Shown here one piece after another: positions 38,365 through 49,629 of a stretch of DNA of 64,000 bases. A program made the translations under genes and the position numbers. This DNA is from Scatophagus argus (taxonomy: Eukaryota > Chordata > Actinopteri > Scatophagidae): NCBI RefSeq assembly GCF_020382885.2, contig NC_058512.1, positions 13,289,802-13,353,801 of the forward strand. Reading direction: 5' to 3'. The notes under the pieces were generated by a model. It was not told the origin of the DNA and did not search any database. It was given only the letters and a program-made list of their open reading frames with translations. Positions within the stretch are counted from its first letter, which is position 1, and each line of letters starts with the position of its first letter.

Positions 38365-41300
38365 ATGGACAAAACCCATCTTTCAAGCCCTAGTGAAATC
38401 ATAATGACAAGCTCAACCGGCCCCTACCAGCAGGAACCCCTTACTCCACCCAGACCTACCCATCTCCACTCTTCATCCTCTTCACTATCTTCCCCTTCTC
38501 CGTCCTCTTCCTCCTCACCCCTCAAGCCCAACCAGGTTGGCCAGGTCATCCTCTACGGTGTTCCTATTGTATCGCTGGTCATTGATAACACTGAGAGACT
38601 TTGCCTGGCACAGATTTCCAACACACTCTTAAAGAACTACAGTTACAATGAGATTCATAATCGTCGTGTGGCGCTCGGCATCACCTGTGTCCAGTGCACC
38701 CCGGTTCAGTTGGAGATTCTTCGTCGAGCTGGTGCCATGCCCATCTCATCACGCCGCTGTGGCATGATCACCAAGCGTGAAGCCGAGCGCCTCTGCAAGT
38801 CCTTTTTGGGAGAGAACTCCCCGCCCAAACTGCCCGATAACTTTGCCTTTGATGTGACACATGAGTGCGCCTGGGGTTGCCGTGGTAACTTCATCCCGGC
38901 ACGATACAACAGCTCGAGGGCCAAATGCATCAAGTGTTCCTTCTGCAACATGTACTTCTCCCCAAATAAGTTTATTTTTCATTCACACCGCACTCCAGAT
39001 GCCAAGTACACCCAGCCCGATGCTGCCAACTTTAACTCCTGGCGACGACACCTTAAACTAAGTGACAAGCACCCAGCTAATGAGTTAATTTATGCATGGG
39101 AAGATGTTAAAGCTATGTTCAATGGAGGCAGCCGAAAGAGAGCGCTGCCCTCTTCAGCTCAATGTTCCTCCATGGGTTCAATGAAGACTCTCCCAGGTTC
39201 GGTGGTGCCTCACATGATGGGACCTGATCTGGCTGCTCAGAAGAGAGCTCGATATGAAGATGAGGATGACCTGGATGGAGGAAGTCTCTCGCCTCGTAAG
39301 ACACCTCGTAGTTACCCTGTCATCCCTGTCCCGAGCAAAGGCTTCGGCATGCTGCAGAAGTTCCCTCCCGCGTCGCTCTTCCCCTCGCCTTACCCCTTCC
39401 CAGCATTTGGTCTCTGCCAGCAGAAAAAGGATGACAGTGATGTTTCAGGTGGGCAGAAAGGAGCAGGATTGTCTGGTCTCTTATGGCCTGGGCGTAAAGA
39501 CACTTTCTATCCTCCTTTCTGTATGTTTTGGCCACCACGAGCAGCAGGAGGAATACCTGTCCCCACCTACCTCCAGCCTCAGCCCAGTGCCCTCTCCTCT
39601 CTTGCAGACAACCCCTCTCTCAGGCAGGCCTTTTTGGATCTCTCAGACCCCAGTGAGCCTGTAGGGAATGGAAATGGTGTTAGTGCAACCATGGCCCCTG
39701 GCGGTGGCACTACCACACCCAGATCTGGGCTGTTTGACCCAGAGTGCACAACAGTAACCCCTGACCTTCGCCCTGTGACTTCAGAGGGCTGGCTCAAAGT
39801 CTTGGACACTCCAACTCTCCAAACCAGAAAGCCGAGCTACGGCTCAGCCTTCCGCCCCGTTATTAAGGATGCCGAGAGCATTGCCAAGCTCCACAGCAAC
39901 GGTGGAGGCATCTCTGGAGCAACAGATGAGGACTTTGGGGTCGTGGTGGCCAGATCAGATCGTCACCAGCGGCTGTCGCCCAGCAGCAGCTGTAGTTACG
40001 GCAGTGAAAGTGGAGGCGACGGAGAGGTGGAGGGAGAGGAGGGTGAGGAGGAAGGAGAGGTGGATGTGGAGTCGTCGAAGCAGGAGGACGAGGAGGAGGA
40101 AGCCAGCTTTACAAACAGGCCGTCACAGACTCACACCAACCTGTACCTCTCTGCACTGAGCGACAGTCCCGGAGAGGGGAGGGGGAAGGAGAGAGGGAGT
40201 GGCACTGTGTATCCCAGCACCTCCCCTCCCTCCTCCTCGGACCTCATCCCGCAGGCGTCCCCAGGCCTGCCTGCCTCCCCTCCTGCCAGCCTGCCTCTCT
40301 CCAGCTCCACCCCACCTCACCGAGAGGACCCAGCTTACAAAAACGTAAATATCCCCCCAGGCCACTTTAGCTAATTATTATTTAAATGGTGCAGCAGTCA
40401 GGCAGTGATGTGATCTGCATAAGCAGATTGATAGGCTGGTTTCTCCCTGTAGAAATTGAAACAGTCACCCCACTCTGATCCTGGCTAATAGGCCCAGGTG
40501 TGGCTTGTTTAATGGCCACGGTGTGTTTGTTCTCCCTCTGTCACCCCAGCCTGTTAGGGCAACTCTAATCTTTAACCTGTCGACTCCCACATTAACCAGG
40601 TTTCCGACAGAGCGGAGCAGGAGGGGGCGAGGGAGGGAGAGTTATGTTAGGCATTTTTAAACCATAACAACCCAAATCATTCATTCAGAAAAAAAAGCTT
40701 CAATCATATTGTCTGCTCTGACTTTCATCATAAGAAATTAATGTCAGTATTGGCTCATTAAAAGTAGAGAGACAACCAGGAAGTTTTATTTACCATGTAA
40801 TGACCTAAATTTTGCATGAAAAAAATGCAGGTCATTGAAATAAATAAGGCAATCCACATTGAAAAAACATCACATAAAAGAATCAAAATCAAACAAACAT
40901 TACTCTGTCTCAGCAGACTTATGTTCTTTTGTGATCTGATTCAAATACACAATGTACAACGTGTATGAGATTCTAACCAGATGTTTGTTGTCTCCAGGTT
41001 CACAAAAATAGAGATGAAGGACTACCTGCATACGCAACCAAAGACAACTCCAGCATTTCTGGTGAGCACAGATATGTTTTGCTTTTAAGTGATAGATTAA
41101 AGGATATATATAAAAAGTTTGATAACAGAAATTGGTTAAGACGATGCTGTTTCTTGTATCAAGTATAATAAATATATAATATCAATAATATATAAATAAT
41201 AATAATGATAAAATATCATATCAGTTTTGTGAAATTCACCTTTTTTAAAATTGAGAATACTTAATGCTGAAAAGTTCAAAAACATTATAAACTAACAAGC

Positions 41301-44300
41301 ATTTGCAAAATCAAGCTATAGTTTGTTTTTCATATATAATCGACCAAAATCACTTTGCTTGCACCGGTTGCTTGATGCTTCATCTTTCACCCTGCAGTTG
41401 TTTTACTATGTCTTGGTCTCATCAAATGTTTGAGCATGTTTTTACACCATTTCATCAAATAGCATTACACAACCTATTTCAGCAAACTGTTACACACTAT
41501 CTGTTTCATCAGACGTCTGACTCAGTTGTATTATAGAGTCTTTGTTTCATTTAGTGTCTGAGTGAGTGGTTTTATAGTGTCTCCGTGTCCCTGCGAGGCT
41601 CATATTCCTGTGACGTTTCATTTGCTCCTCTCATCTCCCACTCTGACCCTTTCGCTGAAGAAAATGTCTCACGAACACACACATACACACAAAGGACACA
41701 CACCATGCGCACACTTAGTTATCTCCATGTGTCCGGATAACCAGCTCAACCAATGGGCCTTACTGAAACTCACTTCCTGCCTGTCTCTCTGTCTCATTTT
41801 CTCTCAGATGAAAACAAAGAGCAGAGTAGTTTCTTTGTACCCGAGAGTGAGACCTCAGCACCGGACTACTGGAGGGAAAGCTCAGGTACAAATACACACT
41901 TATGTTTTTGTGGTTTTGGAGTGGCTGCAGGCAGTAAAGTACAACTTAATCAATGAAGATAAGACAGCAGATTTTTAAAATGGCATGTTAGGTTCTCCCA
42001 AGAGTGTGATTATTAGGACAGCAAGATTAATTTCTGCATGCGGTTTTACATGATCAAACATCAGGATTTGCATTAGGAGATAAAATGAAAACGCAGTCAA
42101 TACATGCAGAGTCCGAATTTAGCTGTAAATGGATGTAAACAAATTAGAACTACAATCTCTAATAACTAATCTGCAGAGCAGGAATATAATTTATTTGCGG
42201 ACTGACATTAAAGGAGTTATAAATATTGAAAGGTGAATCAAATTAACACATCATTTTATATATTTTTTAAATTACATAATGGCTTCAGAAGCTACAGTTG
42301 GTCTTCCTTGCTATAATACAGCACAAACAGTGTGGATGAAAAGGCACCATGTAAAAATTTCCAAACATAAAACAAATATTGTTGAGTTTAAAAAAAAAAA
42401 AAAGAAGTTTTGTTTGGTAAAGAATATGACTATATACATAAGTCACAATGGCATTTCTTCTCAGCTCCTCAGTCTTCAGCTTCATCCACCTGTATATCCT
42501 CCACCTTTCAGGCCGTGAGTTAAGGGACTCAGAAAATACACAGAGAGAAGAAACAGCATTGCAAAGCTGCCTTTGCTGTCGCTCTGCCGCGGCTGCTCTC
42601 TTTAGCGCCGTTGACGCCAAGGCTGTTACTCTTAGGGGGGCCGTTATAGTTCAACAAGAAAACATCAGCTCAGAGATAAGCAGCCACGCTAGCAATCTCC
42701 ATCCTAGACCCATATCAACACCGACATAATTGTCTTTTTTTTCCCTTTCCTCAGCGCAAAAAACCCTTTCCCGTTTGAAAAAGATCACAGCTTATTGCCT
42801 TTTTATATCTGTCAGGAAGACATTAAAAGTGCTTTATGACATCTGTGCCAACATTTATATCTACCCCCCCACTCCCTCAACCCCCACATACACACACCGT
42901 AATGATCCCTGCGCATAATGTATAATGTATTTCGAAAAATTACACGAAACAAATTAAATGAGACCACCTTTCCCCTGATTGCCAAACGTCTCCCTGGGCG
43001 GTGGGAAGCTCTACGTGATTAGAAGGCCTGATTCCTCCGAGTCCCACCACCCCCCCTCCACTGTCTTTAAACTCTCCCTCTGTTTCTAGGGAGAAAAAAT
43101 AATCTAATTTTCCATTTATGTAATGCAAACCGCCTTGGCTTTGACTATTCACGGTTAATTGACTGTCAAACGAGGTTGTTATCCTCGGGCACTGTCTGCA
43201 AATTTGCTTGTCAAATGAGACAGAGAGAGGAGAGGAAAGGAGAGAGAGAGGAGGAGAGAGAAGAGGAGAGCTCTCTCTGCTCCAGATGAGAGAGAGTGAG
43301 AGAAAGAGAGCAGCACTGGGAGGCTTAAGGAGCCAGGATGTGAAATGACTGGAGGAGAATATACATATCGAGTTTGCTGGATCGCTTCATTTAAGGCGCA
43401 TAATGCCTCATTGTCACATTTCAGATGTTAGCGCAAACACGTTCATACTCACAGAACAATACAGAAAGTTTCAAAGTGGTAAATTTGATGTTTGTTTAAA
43501 AAAAAAAGAAGAAGAAGAAGAGGAAGATGGTGAAATGTTAAAGCAACAAGTAGATTCCAGATTTTTCCAGCAGTAACATCATATGAAATGCTGCACAAGT
43601 GTGATAACGCATAGTTTTACAAGTGGTCTATCCTCATGCATTACATTCAGCTGTTCAAAATAACATTACTGACATTACATTTAGAGCACAGTAACCTATG
43701 AGCTTGCCATTTTTGAGGAAAATTTGTGGAATGACTGCAAAATTCAATTCATTTACTCTAATTTCCGAACAACAGTAGTGTTCTTTTATTCTCTTATTAA
43801 AAAAAGAAAAACAACACTGTCTGACAGCAAGAAGAGACTAAAGATGTCAGGAGATGAGTGACATAAACATCTTCATCGTGCTGTCGAATTTTTACCACAA
43901 ACTTACACTGACACCTAGAGGCCAGTGAGTGAATTATAACTCCAGTAAAGCCTTACTGGGCTGAGGTGATGGAGAAGAGTTTACACTCTTAATTCAAACA
44001 TGAACAGAGGATACCTAAAGATACAGTCAGGACTGATGGAAAATCAGTCCATGACAACAGTTTGATTTGGCTATGTGTGGCATATGACATGCAGCGTCTT
44101 ATGTCGTGGCAGTATAGAGTGGAACAGCAACTACTCCCTATGCCAAATGTGAGTGATCTACTTTAACTCTGTTCGACATTAAGTGTGGCATATCTCTATG
44201 TGTTTCCAGGTGATCAAAGTCATGGTGCTGCCTCTCCTGTGTCTCTAAAGAAAGATGTTGAGAACATGGAGAAAGGTAAAGATTGTCCATATGAATCACA

Positions 44301-45860
44301 CAAGTTGTAGGTAAACATTCTCCATACATCATGGAAGATGTATTTTACCACTTTTATTTCTAACAGACGATTGTTTTTTTTTTTTTATCTGTGTTTGCTC
44401 TTCTGCAGAGGAGCTCCAGAAGGTTCTGTTGGAGCAGATTGACTTCAGGAGGAGACTGGAGCAAGAGTTTCACGCTCTGAAGGGCACCTCACCATTTCCC
44501 GTCTTCCGTAAGTCATTTTGTTCCCTCACTTCGTTTCCCTTTTTCATACTCTGAAGGGCAACTTCTCCTTCTCTGTCTTCAAGTTCTTTTCTATTTTCTC
44601 CCCTGCGCCCCCCACCCCCCACCCCTCCCCCTCTCTCTCCTACCTTTCTGTTTCCCATGTTTTTCTAAGTCTTCACCTGCTGCCTTTTATAACTGTACTC
44701 AATCAGGTGCTCCAATGATAACTCAAACTAATCACAGATTTTTATGCTAATTTCAGATAATTTCCAAGACCAGATGAAACGAGAGCTCGCCTACAGAGAA
44801 GAGATGGTTCAACAGTTACAGATGGTAAGACTACTAATGATGCAATCAGTGCAAAACACTGATGGAAAATAAATATAATTTCTCTGCCTTTAACTGACAA
44901 ATGAAATATCTTTTTAGAGATTCATGAATTTAAAAAGCCTCATCGCTCGCTTTGAAACACAGTCTTGGTAATGTTTTTTGGGAAGGTATATAATTAAGGC
45001 TAATTACACAGCAAATCTCTATAAAATATAGTTACACAGTTTGAATAGGAAAAGGAGAAATAGGAGACGCAGGAGAAAACATGATACCTCGTTTACATCC
45101 AACTGTCGACATAAATAATCCTAAACCACGATTTAAAATTAAAACAAAAATAAAATGCAGAATAAATAAAGCTCTCAATCAGACAGGATAGGACACTTGT
45201 GCTGTTGCTTATTTGTCCATCAAAAAACAGAGATAATCATCTAGTTTGTCTTTCACGGGTGAGTAGTTCCTCTGCAGTCGTCTTTTGATTGTTTCCGTCC
45301 ACATCAATCACCCAAGCAGCTGGCAAACAGGCTGACAGACTGTTTGTCTTTGCTTTCTGACACATACAGCAACTGTACATGCTTGCATGCACATGATCGC
45401 AAATACTGCACAAACACCAAAACGCACGCCGGCGCACGCATTTGAGCTCATTTATGAGCACGTGCACACTGAAATGCACGCATAAAATGTTAAAAATTGA
45501 TAAATGCGTCTGGAACCACAAGATGGATCTGTCTGGAAATAATGACACATTAATTATATACAGACATTCAAATGAAAATTTCAGATTCATGTCGCTGCAA
45601 GATATTTTAAAACTGATTGAATATCACACCTAAACTTTCTATGTCTTACCCAGATTTTTTTAATTTCCCTTTTTTAACTGTGATGTAACTGTGCTGCACT
45701 GTAATGCACTGCATATAAAAAAAACAGAACTGCAGTATGTGTACACATCTGCTTGTCTTTAGGTTTAATCGCTAACTTTCATCTCAATCCTTTTTTTTTT
45801 CAGATTCCCTACGCAAACATCATCAGAAAAGAAAAGATCAGCTCTCATCTCAACAAGTAG
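38365..45860 (+). CDS. skor2: Skor2, SKI-family transcriptional corepressor 2
   Basis: Seven coding exons: 38365-40344, 40998-41061, 41808-41885, 44210-44275, 44409-44507, 44757-44824, 45804-45860 (TAG), giving 803 aa in continuous phase with GT-AG introns. A Ski/Sno/Dac homology domain spans about residues 57-150 (VILYGVPIVSL, then GITCVQCTPVQLEILRRAGA). A SAND-like Smad-binding region spans about 158-253, with zinc ligands of the HECAWGC, CIKCSFC and HSH type. A Ser/Pro-rich N-terminus, an acidic run (about 551-580) and a C-terminal coiled coil (about 715-785) complete it. Family members are nuclear corepressors that bind Smads in TGF-beta/BMP signalling and act in Purkinje and spinal interneuron development. 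Synteny with ier3ip1/hdhd2/katnal2 favours skor2 over skor1. I chose the first Met after the acceptor at 38336; an in-frame upstream ATG (38215) lies in the intron. Confidence 0.93.
40380..40640. promoter_or_regulatory. Candidate conserved element at start of skor2 intron
   Basis: Just inside the intron after the large skor2 exon is a repeat-free block with GTGATCTGCATAAGC, CTAATAGGCCCAGGTG, TGTTTAATGGCCACGG and CATTAACCAGGTTTCC. Its composition differs from the AT-rich intron that follows. Intronic enhancer or splicing-control function is inferred. Confidence 0.25.
42940..43215. promoter_or_regulatory. Candidate conserved element in skor2 intron
   Basis: A dense unique block in the 2.3-kb intron between the exons ending at 41885 and starting at 44210. 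It includes TACGTGATTAGAAGGCCTGA, AATAATCTAATTTTCC, CGGTTAATTGACTGTC and GCTTGTCAAATGAG (TGATTA/TAAT homeodomain cores, and a TTGACTGTC element like TGIF/Meis-PBX sites). A (GA)n patch follows. Enhancer function is inferred. Confidence 0.35.
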
Positions 45861-46870
45861 CTATAAGGTGACTATTTTTTTAAATGAATGATAATTCATT
45901 AATGCAAATTAATTTCACTTCAGCGCAAGTTTCACTGGGTAAACTTTGACAGACTGTAAGAGACTTTAAGCATCAAGACCTACCAGTCTTGACACTAAAC
46001 CAAAACACTACACTAATCTTGGTATTTTATTCATTTATTGTCTTCACAGGCTGAGTCAACAAATCCCACATAAGAGGAAGAAGCTGCCTGTATTTCTGTG
46101 AAAATAAATGAATAAGTAGCAGTCACCCAAAATCCGACAGAGACGTATTGGAGAGAGCGACACAAACAGAAAGGAAAAATGACTCCATATAATATAATAT
46201 ACAATAGACATTTCTTACATTTCCATGGGACAGCATTGTTTCTGCCTCTGCAGTACATTTTTTGTTTAGTTCTGTACTGAAACCTTGTGTGGTCAGAACA
46301 CGTTTGGACCATATCGTACTGCTGTGGGTGAGCATGCTGGAAACTGACTGGACTGAAAAGGGCCCAAAATGGTGACATCAGGGGAAACAGAATGGCTCCT
46401 GCTCCTTCATCATTGCCCATTGCACTGGCAGTCAGACTCAAAGCTTTACCTAACCAGGACCAAAGCACACACACACACACACAACCTTTTTTTGTATTTA
46501 TTTGTGAATTTTAAGGCTGTTTAACCAGGAACGCAGTCATATTGTTCTGAACTTTTCCAAGCTCGTCAAAAGATTAGTGGACAGAGTGACAACTCTGACT
46601 GCTGCTGGCCCAACTGTACATACACCAAACTGTGGATGAGGATGGACTTCACACTAAGACTGTTCATGTTTTTATCACTGATCAACATGTTCAGTTGTGC
46701 TTATTGGCCAGACTTCCCTGTGAACACAAATTATCGACATGGTCAGGGTTGGTCATTGCTGAACAGGTAAAATTGTTGGTGGTGACCTGTTACAGCCAGT
46801 CTGTTAGATGTCTCAGACTTAATTATGCCAGATGAAGAACAAAATAAAGGGGAAAAAATTTATGAAGTAT
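45861..46870 (+). other. skor2 3' UTR with poly(A) signals
   Basis: After the TAG the last coding exon appears to continue to a donor (CTATAAG then GTGACT, GT at 45868-45869). An acceptor TTCACAG at 46043-46049 opens a final untranslated exon at 46050. Candidate poly(A) signals AATAAA are at 46103-46108 and 46843-46848. The 3'UTR intron is a prediction. Confidence 0.45.
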
Positions 46871-48300
46871 TGGTATTTTGGGTTTTAAACCTAAAGATGC
46901 ATTTAGATCAGTATTAATACGGAAGGGTAAAAAAAAAAAAATTAAGTAAGTAAAAGTATTTGGGAGTGATTACTCTGAATGTATCCCCCCCAGTATTATG
47001 ATAAATACAAATGCATTTTTCATCATCTCTTGTGCTGTTAATTTCTGAGCCTATTATCTAACAGGCAAAGAACTGTTTGCTCAAGAGCACCCTGAAGGTA
47101 CTTTTTTACCCTCCACCCAACTTTTCTAACCATCAACCTACAGGCTCCACTTGCACCCAGCTGTGAAGGTAGCATTGTCGTCATCAGCTAAATGTGTTTA
47201 TGGTGTCATCAGATTGAATACACATTTAAAGGCCAATTCCGTGTACTTGTTTGCTCTTGAAATGAATGTCCAGGCCATGAGGAGCAAAAGACTGAAGTTT
47301 TTCAGTGTTGTATATCTACCTGTAAATGATCTCACCTGACTGTATAAAATGTTATATGTAAAAATACTGAACCTCACAGTCAGTATATATGTGTTTGTTT
47401 GTTTATTTATTTATTTATTTAAGTACCAGGGCCTGAGACCCTGACTGTGAAAATATTATTTATTCTGATGTTAAATGAAAAAGAACAAAGACGTGATGGC
47501 GATGGTGCAGAAAGTGTATGTGTTTGTCAAAAAGAATAAAAAAGAGAAGTCACACACCTTGTTTATAGAATGAAATGAATGAATGGATAAAGTTGTCATT
47601 TACTGAGAGAAATGTTATCATTATAAACTGTTAATGCAAATGTATTTAAATATGTTCTTGTAGTTTCTCTACTATTTATGTGTAAATTAAAAGTCTATAC
47701 AATAACCAGAATGTGGTTTCATGCTTAGGCCTTCTTGCAGTTTATGAAAATCCTTTGAACTCTTGAAACCAAAAGTGGATGGACAACCTTACGTTAGCTG
47801 AGTAAAATACATGTCTCGGTTGCTTCTGATAGCAAAGGCCATGAATAAGTCTCAAAAGACAAAAAAAAATAACAACAGTGGTCATTAGTGATATAATTTT
47901 TTCCACTTTCAAAACAGATAACAAAAGTGAATGAGAGACAGGACAGCTCAGTGAAATCCTAAATTTACAAGGTGGAAGAATAATACAAAACAGATTAATT
48001 GGTAAAATAAAATAAAATACACATAGTACTTGTCAACTAAATAAAGGAACGTAAGAGATAGGCTATCATGAACGGAAGCCCAGGTCAGCTGATAATTAAA
48101 AATAATTATTTTTATTTTATTTTATTTTCAATATTGCAATTGTTCTCTTTTGGTTTTTTTCTCGTTTCAGACTAAGGTAATTTAAAAGGTGGGGGGTGAC
48201 CCACAATGTGTAAATGTAACCATATTCCCGCATAACTACAATTCTTAGTAAGTAAATAAACAAACAAATAAAGAAATAAAAGATCCCTCGTTTCATTTCG
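46871..48300. other. Intergenic between skor2 and ier3ip1
   Basis: AT-rich sequence with a (TTTA)n patch (about 47,397-47,422). Long skor2 3'UTR isoforms may extend into it (further AATAAA at about 47,536). No exon or named repeat supported. Confidence 0.55.
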
Positions 48301-48309
48301 ATGTTTATA

Positions 48310-48458
48310 ACATCAGAGCGCCCACACAAAACCACTACGTCCCTCACTTCTGTTGCACGACCTCCGCTGCCTGTTTACGGCAGAAGCTGCTCTAGTGCTG
48401 ACCGAAGAAGAAGAAGAAGTAGAAGAGGGAGAGAGGAGGAGGAGAAGAAGTTGCCAGC
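48310..48458 (+). promoter_or_regulatory. ier3ip1 promoter / 5' UTR region
   Basis: A short CpG-containing stretch (CACTACGTCCC, GCACGACCTCCGC, GTTTACGGCAG, GCTGACCGAAG) lies immediately 5' of the initiator codon, followed by GAAGAAG-type purine repeats. It sits directly after the AT-rich skor2-ier3ip1 intergenic region, as expected for a housekeeping promoter without a TATA box. The transcription start is not determinable. Confidence 0.4.
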
Positions 48459-49532
48459 ATGGCGTTTACGTTGTACTCTCTCATCCAGACCGCTATTTTG
48501 TGCACTAATGCAATCGCTGTTTTACATGAAGAGAGGTTTCTCAGCAAGAGTAAGTACTCTGACCTGTTTTATACAGCGTGCATCATACGTATAATTCAAA
48601 AAACGCTGTGTAACAAACATGAAGCAGCTAGCCAGCGGTAGATGTGTAATGTGACTACACTATTAGCTACCTGTGTACTACACTGAATACTGTATAGTCT
48701 CACATTGATATTTTTAGGCGTATGAATGAAGTTCCTTCGTTAGATAGAAATGGGCAATCTGGAATAAGATGATTTTTCCAATCCTGGAGATATTTAAGGG
48801 AAATTAAGGGGAATACTGGATGTTAAAAGGTTGAAAATACAAACACATAAGCAGTGTTTTCTTTCCTGTCAGCGACGTCTTGTCTATATGTGTATCCTCT
48901 TATATATTTTTCCCATCCTGTTTCTTCTTGTCTCCAGTCGGCTGGGGCGTTGACCAGGGCGTTGGAGGGTTTGGGGATGACCCAGGAGTGAAAGCCCAGA
49001 TCCTCAATCTCATCCGCTCAGTCCGGACTGTCATGAGAGGTTAGAAAGACTAAGAAAGATTATGTCCTAGAAAAAATTAAAATCGATCCAGTCAAGGTTT
49101 TGAGTAAGTGTCATATTTAGCAGTGCTGGGTATCCTTTAAAATGATGATAATGAATGCCAGAGTTTTTGGTACATAGATCAAAACAGTACTTTTTTTTAC
49201 TCTATACCTCACAGTTTTGTGTAACAAAACTAACCAAACTTCTCACACGCATCAACCAACCACACAAGAACTTTATCATAAATGAAATAATTTGAAATCA
49301 GCAAAAATGTAATCATAGAATGAGATCTCACCAAAATGTCTGTACCTGGCCGTTTTTGATTATTTGATTATTTTGGGCCATAGACATGTTGTGCTTCATA
49401 CTCAAAACATCTGCTATTTAGAAGTTGAGGATTTTGTAATTTACTCCGTGTTTCTTTCCTTTTTTTGTTTTCACAGTCCCATTAATAATAGTGAATTCAG
49501 CCTGCATTGTCCTGTTGTTAGTGTTTGGTTGA
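48459..49532 (+). CDS. ier3ip1: Ier3ip1, Yos1-like ER/Golgi membrane protein
   Basis: Three exons: 48459-48549, 48938-49039, 49477-49532 (TGA), 82 aa, equal to the vertebrate length. The joined protein opens MAFTLYSLIQTAILCTNAIA and closes VPLIIVNSACIVLLLVFG, two hydrophobic segments flanking a Gly-rich loop (GWGVDQGVGGFG). This is the small two-membrane-helix Yos1 fold used in ER-Golgi transport. In humans, loss causes microcephaly with epilepsy and early diabetes (known biology). The start is the first ATG of the transcript-like 5' sequence, in context CCAGCATGG. Introns are GT-AG. Candidate poly(A) signals AATAAA lie at 49696-49701 and 50386-50391. Same strand as skor2 upstream and hdhd2 downstream; independently promoted as far as can be seen. 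Confidence 0.97.
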
Positions 49533-49598
49533 CAGCAGCACACCGAGTGCCAAAATGAAGCCGGAGGACCAGAAATGTGCCAAGGAACAACCGCAAAT

Positions 49599-49629
<31 letters not shown>

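Noticed and set aside
38706..40365. Minus- and plus-strand shadow frames inside the large skor2 exon
   Set aside because: Long only because the real exon is GC-rich and open; no independent support.
43890..43935. CTCF-like ACACCTAGAGGCCAGTG in skor2 intron
   Set aside because: The core differs from the consensus at a key G position, so support is too weak.
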